From Mycolicibacterium aichiense (GTDB lineage: Bacteria; Actinomycetota; Actinomycetes; Mycobacteriales; Mycobacteriaceae), in the NCBI RefSeq assembly GCF_010726245.1, contig NZ_AP022561.1, positions 5,861,483-5,925,482 on the forward strand: a DNA stretch of 64,000 nucleotides, given 5' to 3'. Under the pieces are notes generated by a model. It was not told where the DNA came from. It saw only the letters and a list, made by a program, of their open reading frames with translations, and made no database searches. The position numbers were made by a program, and so were the translations under genes. Shown one piece after another: positions 18,798 through 25,895 of the stretch. Position 1 is the first letter of the stretch; each line of letters starts with the position of its first letter.

Positions 18798-19463
18798 TCA
18801 GACGGAATCCAACTCGGTGAGCACCCCGGTCCGTTGAAGTTCTGCGATGAGCACGTCGGCCATCAGGTCGGTGCGGTCCAGGCAGGCCTGCCGTGCGGCC
18901 GACGGATCGCGGCGATGGATCGCGGCGTATTCGGCTTCGGCGAGCGGCAGGAGCTGGTTCACCGTGTACGGGTAGGTGGCCCAGAATTCCTGGGACATGA
19001 ACCCGCGCGACGCTCGAATGCCCGCGGTCAGTCGGGGGCCGGCGTATTCGTCGAGGACGATGTTCCGGAACAGGTCGGCCGCGTTGAGGAAGGCGCGGGA
19101 GTCGGATGAGGCGCGCATGACGGCCATCGGTTCGGCGAGCCGGTCGAGGACCTCGGGCCGGGGATCGGTGGCGGCTCGCGCGGCGGCCGCTCCGGTCAGT
19201 AGGCCGTGCACTTCGTGGTGTTCGCGTAGGACGTCGGCATCGAAGCGATGGATGAATGCGCCGCGGTGATAGCGCGACTCCAGGATGCCGTCATGTTCGA
19301 GTTGATTGAGGGCTTCCTGCACGGGCACCCGGCTCAGTCCGAGGGCAGCGGTGATCTGGTTGCGGTCCACGCGATCTCCCGACCGCAGCCGCCCGGTGAG
19401 CAACATGTCGAGGACGTGTGCGACGACAAGGTCTTTCTCTTTGACCCCATAGCGTTTGGGCAT
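18798..19463 (-). CDS. GntR/FCD family regulator (Rv0043c-like)
   Basis: A 221-residue repressor. An N-terminal winged HTH (ITAALGLSRVPVQEALNQLEHDGILE) precedes an all-helical FCD effector domain with possible metal ligands (D at LFRNIVLDEYAG, and two His/Asp-rich helices). FCD regulators usually sense small carboxylic acids. It is divergent from the P450. The region between them holds a perfect 25-bp palindrome that may be its operator. GGAGAGGG lies before the ATG at 19463. Confidence 0.87.
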   Translation of the reverse strand: MPKRYGVKEKDLVVAHVLDMLLTGRLRSGDRVDRNQITAALGLSRVPVQEALNQLEHDGILESRYHRGAFIHRFDADVLREHHEVHGLLTGAAAARAATDPRPEVLDRLAEPMAVMRASSDSRAFLNAADLFRNIVLDEYAGPRLTAGIRASRGFMSQEFWATYPYTVNQLLPLAEAEYAAIHRRDPSAARQACLDRTDLMADVLIAELQRTGVLTELDSV

Positions 19464-19542
19464 GTCCCTCTCCAGGGCGTCCAGACGACGTGCACTCGTG
19501 GCAATCCTCCTGGTTACTTGCTGGTATCTCGCGCAATATGAG

Positions 19543-19567
19543 GTAACGAGACTGTGAGTCTCGTTAC
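19543..19567. promoter_or_regulatory. 25-bp perfect palindrome, candidate operator of the P450/GntR pair
   Basis: GTAACGAGACT, three-base centre GTG, then AGTCTCGTTAC. The right arm overlaps the P450 -10 element, so a bound repressor would shut the P450 promoter. As RNA it would be mostly outside the transcript if that mRNA is leaderless, which favours an operator over a hairpin. A half-site GGTTAC occurs at 19512-19517. Confidence 0.65.
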
Positions 19568-19570
19568 TCT
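19565..19570 (+). promoter_or_regulatory. -10 element of the P450 gene (leaderless)
   Basis: TACTCT, 6 bases before the ATG at 19577; overlaps the right arm of the palindrome by three bases. Confidence 0.5.
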
Positions 19571-19576
19571 GCGTCC

Positions 19577-20749
19577 ATGACGACGACGGAAATGCCCGAC
19601 AGCTACTACGTGGCTACACCGGTCTCGAGTGGGCGCACGGCGGCGGTGGACCACCTGCGTAAACCGGGCCCGGTGTACCGGGTCGGCAAGATGTGGTTGA
19701 TCACCAGTTACGAGGGAGTCCGCTTCGCTCAGAAGCACCCCGAGCTGTTCTCTTCGGCGAAGGCCTTCGACGGCGTCGCCAACGCCATCTCGATGATTCC
19801 GATCGCGATCGATCCGCCGAAGCATGCGGATTACCGGCGCGTGCTGGATCCGATGTTCGGACCCAAACGCATGGAAGCGATGGACGGCGAGCTGCGCGAA
19901 CAGCTTCGCGGGCACATCGACAAGTTCGCTCCGCTGGGCCGCTGCGACGTCGTCGCCGACCTGTCCTACAAGTTCCCCACCCAGGCCATCCTGACGTTGT
20001 TCGGGCTGCCCCTGGAGCATCTGCCCACTTTCCTCGGCTGGGTCAGCGGGATCATCAAGGGTGCTGATGTCTCATCACTGGGCAGCGAGCAGTCGCAGTC
20101 GGTAATCGATTGCAGCATCGCGCTTTTCACCTTCTTGGCTGAGCAGCTGGAGATCAAGCGCAGCCATCCGGGCGACGACATGCTCAGCAGCATCCTGGCC
20201 CTCGACGGCGACGAGGCATGGACCGATGCGGAGATCCTGGGGCTGTGCTTCCTGATCGTCCTGGCCGGACTCGACACCGTCACCGGTGCCATCGGCTTCG
20301 CGTTGCTCAACCTGGCCAATGACCCGGTCCTGAGGCACCGGTTGACCGCGAACCCGTCGCTGATCCCACCGTTCATCGAGGAGGTGCTGCGCCTGGACGG
20401 CCCGGTGCCCGGGGTGCCGCGCGTGACGACGGCCGATGTGGAGGTCGAAGGCGTGACGATCCCGGCGAATTCGCAAGTCATGCTGATGCTGTTCACCGCC
20501 AACCGTGACGGGCCGTACGCCCACACCGCCAATGAGATGGACCTCGGCGCCAAGGCCGTGCACCTCGGATTCGGCGGCGGCATCCACCGGTGCCTGGGTT
20601 CACACCTGGCGCGCCGCGAATTGCGGCTCACCATGGAGGAATTCCACGCCCGCATCCCGGATTACCGGTTGGCCGGCGAGGCCACCACGTTGTGGCCCGC
20701 CGGCACCTTCGGCCTGGAATCGCTGCCGCTGGAGTTCGATCCCTGCTAG
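19577..20749 (+). CDS. Cytochrome P450
   Basis: A 390-residue soluble bacterial P450 monooxygenase. The I-helix oxygen-activation motif AGLDT is at 230-234, ExxR is Glu269-Arg272, and the haem loop FGGGIHRC has Cys339 as axial ligand. DPPKH (79-83) precedes the C-helix, as in most bacterial CYPs. The CYP family cannot be assigned by eye. It is controlled from a promoter overlapped by a palindrome and is divergent from a GntR regulator, suggesting substrate-induced expression. No ferredoxin gene lies nearby, so electron donors must come from elsewhere. It is convergent with the next gene (4-base overlap). Confidence 0.93.
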   Translation: MTTTEMPDSYYVATPVSSGRTAAVDHLRKPGPVYRVGKMWLITSYEGVRFAQKHPELFSSAKAFDGVANAISMIPIAIDPPKHADYRRVLDPMFGPKRMEAMDGELREQLRGHIDKFAPLGRCDVVADLSYKFPTQAILTLFGLPLEHLPTFLGWVSGIIKGADVSSLGSEQSQSVIDCSIALFTFLAEQLEIKRSHPGDDMLSSILALDGDEAWTDAEILGLCFLIVLAGLDTVTGAIGFALLNLANDPVLRHRLTANPSLIPPFIEEVLRLDGPVPGVPRVTTADVEVEGVTIPANSQVMLMLFTANRDGPYAHTANEMDLGAKAVHLGFGGGIHRCLGSHLARRELRLTMEEFHARIPDYRLAGEATTLWPAGTFGLESLPLEFDPC

Positions 20750-21531
20750 CGGCTGTCGCGCCAGCGCACCAAAGCCTCGGCGGCGCTCAGGTCGTAGTCC
20801 GGTCCGTCGCAGCCGACGGTCAGCAGGGTCACGCCCAGTCCGGTGAGCGCCTCGGCGTTGGCCACGATCGTGTCGTTGTCGCGGCCCTCGACTCCCGATG
20901 ACCGCTCGATCTTGGCCGGATCGCGGCCGACGTCCGAGCAGTGCCGGTCGAGCACCTCGGCTTTGCCGGGGTAGGTCTCGGCGTTGGTGAATCCGTGCCA
21001 GATGTCGCCGTGCTCGGCGACCAGGCGCAGCGTTTTCTTCTCGCCCTGTCCGCCGATGAGGATCGGGATGTCCCGAGTGGGCGCCGGATTCAGCTTGGCC
21101 AGCCGGGACTTGATCCGCGGCAGCGCGCCCGCGAGGTCGTCGAGGCGGCTGCCGGCGGTGCCGAACTCGTAGCCGTACTCGTCGTAGTCCTTCTGCTTCC
21201 AGCCCGACCCGATGCCGAGGATCAGCCTGCCGCCGGAGATGTGGTCGACGGTGCGGGCCATGTCGGCCAGCAGCTCGGGGTTGCGGTAGGAGTTGCAGGA
21301 GACCAGCGCGCCGATCTCGACGCGGGAGGTCTGCTCGGCCCAGGCGCCCAGCATGGTCCAGCACTCGAAGTGCGCACCGTCAGGGTCGCCGTAGAGCGGG
21401 TAGAAGTGGTCCCAGTTGAAGACCACGTCGACGCCGATGTCTTCACAGCGGCGGACGGCATCGCGGATCTGGTTGTAGTCGGGGGCATGTTGCGGCTGCA
21501 GTTGCACGCCGATGCGAATGGGATAGGTCAC
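20746..21531 (-). CDS. LLM-class F420-dependent oxidoreductase (Rv0044c-like)
   Basis: A 261-residue TIM-barrel of the luciferase-like monooxygenase superfamily. Typical features are VVFNWDHFYPL near the N-terminus, GGRLILGIGSGWKQKDY, and the conserved IPILIGGQGEKKTLRLVAEHGDIW. Mycobacterial members generally use F420 rather than FMN (family knowledge); the substrate is unknown. It matches Rv0044c in order. The GTG start is supported by TACGGT six bases upstream. Confidence 0.87.
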   Translation of the reverse strand: MTYPIRIGVQLQPQHAPDYNQIRDAVRRCEDIGVDVVFNWDHFYPLYGDPDGAHFECWTMLGAWAEQTSRVEIGALVSCNSYRNPELLADMARTVDHISGGRLILGIGSGWKQKDYDEYGYEFGTAGSRLDDLAGALPRIKSRLAKLNPAPTRDIPILIGGQGEKKTLRLVAEHGDIWHGFTNAETYPGKAEVLDRHCSDVGRDPAKIERSSGVEGRDNDTIVANAEALTGLGVTLLTVGCDGPDYDLSAAEALVRWRDSR

Positions 21532-21537
21532 ACCTCA

Positions 21538-21543
21538 ACCGTA
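21538..21543 (-). promoter_or_regulatory. -10 element of the LLM oxidoreductase gene (leaderless)
   Basis: TACGGT on the minus strand, 6 bases before the GTG at 21531. Confidence 0.45.
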
Positions 21544-21583
21544 CGTCGCGTCGTACGCCGATATTCCCGCCTGGCGCGGGCTG

Positions 21584-22510
21584 TCAGCCGGCGAGCACGT
21601 CGCGCAGAATCTCGACCAGTGCGCGTGGCTGGTCGCCCTGTACCGAGTGGCCGGAATCGGGGACCATGATCACCCGCTGGAAACCCGGTGCGGTACGGGC
21701 GAATTCGTCGGCATCCTCGTCGTTGACGAAGAACGAGTTGGCACCCCGCACCAGCGTGGTGGGCATGGTGATCGACGGGACGTCGTTCCACAAACCGGCG
21801 AACGACTCCGGCAGCCCGCCGCCGGAGCCGGCACCCTTGCGGAAGGAGTCGTAGCGCCAGGTCCAGGTTCCGTCGTCGCACTGCTTGGAGTTGTGAAAGA
21901 CGCCGCGGCGCAGCGACTCCCGGCTCCGGGTGGGCGAGGCGGCGATCGTGACGTCCAGCATGGCGGCGAAGCTGCTGAACGTGCGTTCGCCTTGCGTCAG
22001 TGCGACCGCGCCGAGCTGAGCCTGGCTCATCTGCTCATGACGTTCCGGGGCGGACGGTGTGACATCGACCAGGACCAGTTCGGGTACCAGCGCCGGCTCG
22101 ACGGTAGCGATGCGCAGCGCCGTCAGTCCGCCCAGCGACATGCCGACCACCAGGCGCGGGCTGGGCGCCCATTCGTTCAGGACGGGCCGCAGCGTGTCGG
22201 CATTGAGCTTCGGGCCGTAGTCGCCGTCTTCTCGCCAGGCGGAGCGGCCGTGGCCGGGCAGGTCGACGGCCAGCGCCGGAACGCCAAGGCCGAGGATGAC
22301 GGTGTCCCAGGTGTGGGCGTTTTGTCCGCCGCCGTGCAGAAACACGATCCGCGGCGGCTCGGCACCCCACTTCAGCGCGCTCATCGGGCCGGAGGAGATC
22401 CTGGTGACCGGCGGCAATTCGCCGCTCACGCCGGCCTGTTCGGCGTTCTCGGGCAGCAGGGCGAATTCGTCGAGGCCGATCAGCTCGTCATCGGAGATCA
22501 CACAGCTCAT
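21584..22510 (-). CDS. Alpha/beta-hydrolase, probable esterase (Rv0045c-like)
   Basis: A 308-residue alpha/beta-hydrolase. The oxyanion region is FLHGGGQNAHTWD, the nucleophile elbow is GMSLGG (Ser125), and the catalytic His is in PDSGHSVQ near the C-terminus. Rv0045c, its apparent orthologue, has esterase activity with a narrow substrate range. No signal peptide is present. The ATG at 22510 lies 11 bases from a long inverted repeat that separates it from ino1. Confidence 0.86.
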   Translation of the reverse strand: MSCVISDDELIGLDEFALLPENAEQAGVSGELPPVTRISSGPMSALKWGAEPPRIVFLHGGGQNAHTWDTVILGLGVPALAVDLPGHGRSAWREDGDYGPKLNADTLRPVLNEWAPSPRLVVGMSLGGLTALRIATVEPALVPELVLVDVTPSAPERHEQMSQAQLGAVALTQGERTFSSFAAMLDVTIAASPTRSRESLRRGVFHNSKQCDDGTWTWRYDSFRKGAGSGGGLPESFAGLWNDVPSITMPTTLVRGANSFFVNDEDADEFARTAPGFQRVIMVPDSGHSVQGDQPRALVEILRDVLAG

Positions 22511-22521
22511 CTAACGCGAAA

Positions 22522-22567
22522 GTGCGACCAGATCGCGATGGGGCGTCCCATCCGGATCTGGTCGCAC
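22522..22567 (-). terminator. Long interrupted inverted repeat between ino1 and the hydrolase
   Basis: Outer arms of 13 bases (GTGCGACCAGATC and its exact complement) enclose a second stem GATGGG/CCCATC with a four-base loop. In the direction of ino1 the hairpin is followed by TTTCGCG. It could terminate ino1 transcripts, although it lacks a long U-tract. It may also be a mobile palindromic element. Confidence 0.5.
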
Positions 22568-22620
22568 ATTCGGTGAAAAACTATTCGATCCGGTTGATTC
22601 CCGGGTCGCCAGCGCTCCTG

Positions 22621-23721
22621 TCAGCCTTCGATGAACTTCTCGAGCTCCGCGCGCGCGACGTCGTCGGCCAGCTGCTTGGGCGGGCTCTTCATCAAGTAGG
22701 CCGACGCGGGGATGATCGGGCCGCCGATGCCGCGGTCCTTGGCGATCTTCGCGGCGCGCACGGCGTCGATGATGATGCCTGCCGAGTTGGGCGAGTCCCA
22801 CACCTCGAGCTTGTACTCCAGGTTCAGCGGCACGTCGCCGAAGGCGCGTCCTTCGAGGCGGACGTAGGCCCACTTGCGGTCGTCGAGCCACGCGACGTGG
22901 TCCGACGGGCCGATGTGGACGTTCTTGTCCTCAACCTTGCCGGCCAGCGAGCCGGTCAGGTTGGACGTCACGGCCTGGGTCTTGGACACCTTCTTGGACT
23001 CCAGGCGCTCACGCTCGAGCATGTTCTTGAAGTCCATGTTGCCGCCGACGTTGAGCTGGTACGTCCGGTCCAGCGTGACGCCGCGGTCCTCGAACAGCTT
23101 GGCCATCACGCGGTGGGTGATGGTCGCGCCGACCTGGCTCTTGATGTCGTCGCCGACGATCGGAACACCGGCGTCTTCGAACTTCTTGGCCCAGACCGGG
23201 TCGGAGGCGATGAACACCGGCAGGGCGTTGACGAACGCGACCTTGGCGTCGATGGCGCACTGCGCGTAGAACTTGTCGGCCTCGTCGGAGCCCACCGGCA
23301 GATAGGAGACCAGCACGTCGACCTTGTTGTCCTTGAGCACCTTGACGACGTCGACCGGCTGCTCGTCGGAGATCTCAATGGTCTCGGCGTAGTACTTGCC
23401 GATGCCGTCGAGGGTCGGGCCGCGCTGGACGACAACGTCGGTCGGCGGCACGTCGGCGATCTTGATGGTGTTGTTCTCCGAAGCGAAGATCGCCTCGGAG
23501 AGGTCGAAGCCGACCTTCTTGGCGTCGACGTCGAATGCGGCGACGAACTTCACGTCGCGCACGTGGTACGGGCCGAGCTTCACGTGCATGAGGCCGGGAA
23601 CGGTGGCGTTCGCGTCGGCGTCCTGGTAGTACTGCACGCCCTGGACCAGTGAGGACGCGCAGTTGCCGACGCCGACAATGGCGACCCGCACATCTGTCGA
23701 CGCTCCGTTGTGCTCCGTCAT
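22621..23721 (-). CDS. ino1: Myo-inositol-1-phosphate synthase
   Basis: A 366-residue enzyme converting glucose-6-phosphate to inositol-1-phosphate with NAD+, the first step to phosphatidylinositol, PIMs, LAM and mycothiol. The Rossmann motif is [16 protein letters not shown]; further family stretches are [32 protein letters not shown] and [11 protein letters not shown]. Length agrees with Rv0046c (367 residues). A strong AGGAGA lies 8 bases before ATG 23721. The padR gene ends 58 bases upstream in the same direction, as in M. tuberculosis, so they may be cotranscribed. Confidence 0.95.
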   Translation of the reverse strand: MTEHNGASTDVRVAIVGVGNCASSLVQGVQYYQDADANATVPGLMHVKLGPYHVRDVKFVAAFDVDAKKVGFDLSEAIFASENNTIKIADVPPTDVVVQRGPTLDGIGKYYAETIEISDEQPVDVVKVLKDNKVDVLVSYLPVGSDEADKFYAQCAIDAKVAFVNALPVFIASDPVWAKKFEDAGVPIVGDDIKSQVGATITHRVMAKLFEDRGVTLDRTYQLNVGGNMDFKNMLERERLESKKVSKTQAVTSNLTGSLAGKVEDKNVHIGPSDHVAWLDDRKWAYVRLEGRAFGDVPLNLEYKLEVWDSPNSAGIIIDAVRAAKIAKDRGIGGPIIPASAYLMKSPPKQLADDVARAELEKFIEG

Positions 23722-23779
23722 GGGACGTTCTCCTAACTCGTACTTCTGCTGGCTGCTGTTCAGGTACTTCGGCGGCCGC

Positions 23780-24325
23780 TCAGGCCTGATCTGGATGGCT
23801 CTGAGCCACCCGCTCAGCGGCGATAAGCTCGTTGAGCCACTTGACTTCCCGCTCGCTGGACTCCAAGCCCAGCTGATGCAGTTGTTTCGTGTAGCGGTCG
23901 AACGAATTGCTCGCTCGGGCGATGGCCTCCCGCAGACCTTCGCGACGCTCTTCCACCTGACGCCGGCGGCCTTCCAGGATCCGCATCCGTGCCTCGGCCG
24001 GTGTGCGATTGAAGAACGCCAGGTGCACACCGAAGCCGTCGTCGGTGTAGTTCTGTGGACCGGTATCGGCTACCAGTTCGGCGAACCGCTGGCGGCCGGC
24101 ATCGGTCAGTTGGTACACCCGGCGGGCACGGCGCAACACCGTGGTTCCCGCGGGGGCGGTGTCCTCGACGATCAACCCGTCGGTCTGCATCCGGCGCAAC
24201 GCCGGGTACAGCGAGCCGTACGAAAAGGCGCGGAACGCCCCGAGCAGGCCCGTCAGCCGTTTGCGCAGTTCGTAGCCGTGCATAGGCGACTCGAGGAGAA
24301 GACCCAAGATGGCAAGCTCCAGCAT
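23780..24325 (-). CDS. PadR family regulator (Rv0047c-like)
   Basis: A 181-residue PadR repressor. The N-terminal winged HTH ([21 protein letters not shown], then [19 protein letters not shown]) is complete. A C-terminal coiled-coil dimerisation helix follows ([17 protein letters not shown]). It lies directly upstream of ino1 and probably controls its own operon including ino1 (inference from position). A textbook AGGAGGTGA lies before ATG 24325, unlike the many leaderless neighbours. Confidence 0.9.
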   Translation of the reverse strand: MLELAILGLLLESPMHGYELRKRLTGLLGAFRAFSYGSLYPALRRMQTDGLIVEDTAPAGTTVLRRARRVYQLTDAGRQRFAELVADTGPQNYTDDGFGVHLAFFNRTPAEARMRILEGRRRQVEERREGLREAIARASNSFDRYTKQLHQLGLESSEREVKWLNELIAAERVAQSHPDQA

Positions 24326-24378
24326 CGGGTCACCTCCTTTGCTCAGCCGTTACGACAGTTCGACACCTCCGGCGATAG

Positions 24379-24391
24379 TATCGGAGCGATA
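24379..24391. promoter_or_regulatory. Possible PadR operator
   Basis: TATCGGAGCGATA, a 5-3-5 perfect palindrome 54 bases before the padR start in an AT-richer patch that also contains GATATATTT. Position fits an autoregulatory operator, but the motif is short. Confidence 0.35.
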
Positions 24392-24494
24392 TATTTGGCG
24401 CTACTTGAGTGCGCACGGTCCACATGATTGCCGACGAGTGTCACCCCAGCGTCGCGCTCGGCGCCGAGGGTCACACCAGAGCCGCGTTCGCCCG

Positions 24495-25349
24495 CTAGGG
24501 GTAGTTGATCTGCTTTTCCGAGCCGTCGGGATACAGCTGGATGTAGCCGCTGCCGAAGTCGCTCGAGACGTACACCGAGATGGTCAAAGTCCCGGGGACG
24601 GTCTGGTCGCGGCTGGGCTCGATGATCAGATAAGTGCTCTTGACGTCGCCGGGCTTCATGTTCAGCGTCTCCGGCGCACCCCGCAGGACGCCGACGACCG
24701 CTTTGGCGTCGAACTTGCTCAGGTCCACCAGCTTGGCGTCACTGCTGGCCCCGGAGGGGGTCGGGTCGTCCCAGCCGCCGCGGTAGCTGTAATTGAGTTC
24801 GCGGCGGTCGTCGCTGGGGTCCGGCCGGGTCAGCGACGCATAGTCGGGATAGATCACCAGCCGGTTTCCCTCGGTGTTGCCGAACTTCTTCTTCATCTGC
24901 TCGAAGAGCCCGGTGAGACCACCCAGCGAATGCAGCTGGCGGGGCGGGGTCAGCACAACCGGAGCGACCCCGTCGGACTTGGCGCCTGGGTCGGAGGTGA
25001 AGTTCAGCGGCGAGGGCGTATTGCCGTACAGCCCCCAGCCGATGCCGATGCCGAGCATTACGAGGACGCCCATGATGGCGAGCCGGATACCCCAGCTTCC
25101 GTTGGTGCCCGGGGCGGACAACCGCGGCTTGCGCAGTGTGGGCAGCTGCACCGGCGCGTTCGCGGTTTGCAGGTCGGACACCAGGGCGCGTAGGTCGCCC
25201 AGCGTCATCGCTGTGGTCGCGGCCTTGACCCGCTGCTCGTGCTCGGTCATGGACAGCTGTCCCTCGGACAGCGCGGTGTCCAGAATCTGGCACGTGTCGT
25301 TGCGGTCGGTGTCCTTGGCGCGCGTGCTGGACGTCTGCGATGTCGCCAC
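24495..25349 (-). CDS. DUF1707 membrane protein (Rv0048c-like)
   Basis: A 284-residue protein. The N-terminus is a DUF1707 helical motif (ILDTALSEGQLSMTEHEQRV ... LGDLRALVSDLQ). One transmembrane helix follows at about residues 88-108 (RLAIMGVLVMLGIGIGWGL). The C-terminal 170 residues are probably outside the membrane and end in a beta-rich part (TLTISVYVSSDFGSGYIQLYPDG). No function is established. The GTG start has TACGAT 7 bases upstream. Confidence 0.8.
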   Translation of the reverse strand: MATSQTSSTRAKDTDRNDTCQILDTALSEGQLSMTEHEQRVKAATTAMTLGDLRALVSDLQTANAPVQLPTLRKPRLSAPGTNGSWGIRLAIMGVLVMLGIGIGWGLYGNTPSPLNFTSDPGAKSDGVAPVVLTPPRQLHSLGGLTGLFEQMKKKFGNTEGNRLVIYPDYASLTRPDPSDDRRELNYSYRGGWDDPTPSGASSDAKLVDLSKFDAKAVVGVLRGAPETLNMKPGDVKSTYLIIEPSRDQTVPGTLTISVYVSSDFGSGYIQLYPDGSEKQINYP

Positions 25350-25356
25350 GGCGATG

Positions 25357-25362
25357 ATCGTA
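25357..25362 (-). promoter_or_regulatory. -10 element of the DUF1707 gene (leaderless)
   Basis: TACGAT on the minus strand, 7 bases before the GTG at 25349. Confidence 0.5.
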
Positions 25363-25447
25363 AGAGTTCAGGCGCCAAGAGCGCAGACCAGCCGCATATT
25401 CGGCGGCGCCGCGAGTCGGTTGCGTGTCGTTGCCCAGATCCCCGACG

Positions 25448-25453
25448 TACTCT
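25448..25453 (+). promoter_or_regulatory. -10 element of the DUF5318-ponA1 operon (leaderless)
   Basis: TACTCT, 7 bases before the GTG at 25461. It would drive DUF5318, ponA1, the GT87 gene and the DJ-1 gene, which all overlap one another. Confidence 0.5.
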
Positions 25454-25460
25454 GGTCCAC

Positions 25461-25895
25461 GTGCGATTGCAGCGACAGGTGGTGGACTACGCCCTCCGGC
25501 GACGCTCCCTGCTGGCCGAGGTGTACTCCGGTCGTACTGGGGTTTCGGAGGTCTGCGACGCCAATCCCTATCTGTTGCGCGCCGCCAAGTTTCACGGGAA
25601 GCCCAGTTCGGTGATGTGCCCGATCTGCCGCAAGGAGCCGCTGACTTTGGTGTCCTGGGTGTTCGGCGATCACCTGGGTGCGGTGTCGGGATCCGCGCGC
25701 ACCGCCGAGGAGCTGGTGTTGCTGGCGACTCGGTTCGACGAATTCTCGGTACACGTGGTGGAGGTATGCCGGACCTGCGAGTGGAATCACCTGGTCAAGT
25801 CCTACGTGCTCGGAACGCCGCGTCCCACCAACGGGACGCGAGGACGCCGTGGCACCCAGACGGCGCGCTCCGGCGCGCGTACGGCCAGTGAATAG
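25461..25895 (+). CDS. DUF5318 zinc-ribbon-like protein (Rv0049-like)
   Basis: A 144-residue protein with two CxxC pairs (CPIC at about residue 52 and CRTC at about 105), which suggest a structural zinc site. The N-terminus (QVVDYALRRRSLLAEVYSG) is characteristic of the family. The tail is basic (GTRGRRGTQTARSGART). Function is unknown, but constant linkage to ponA1 suggests a cell-wall role (inference). The last 8 bases overlap the ponA1 start. GTG 25461 is fixed by the -10 spacing. Confidence 0.8.
   Translation: MRLQRQVVDYALRRRSLLAEVYSGRTGVSEVCDANPYLLRAAKFHGKPSSVMCPICRKEPLTLVSWVFGDHLGAVSGSARTAEELVLLATRFDEFSVHVVEVCRTCEWNHLVKSYVLGTPRPTNGTRGRRGTQTARSGARTASE

Noticed and set aside
23722..24030. 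N-terminal extension of ino1
   Set aside because: It is out-of-frame padR sequence; ATG 23721 has a strong AGGAGA and matches the known length.
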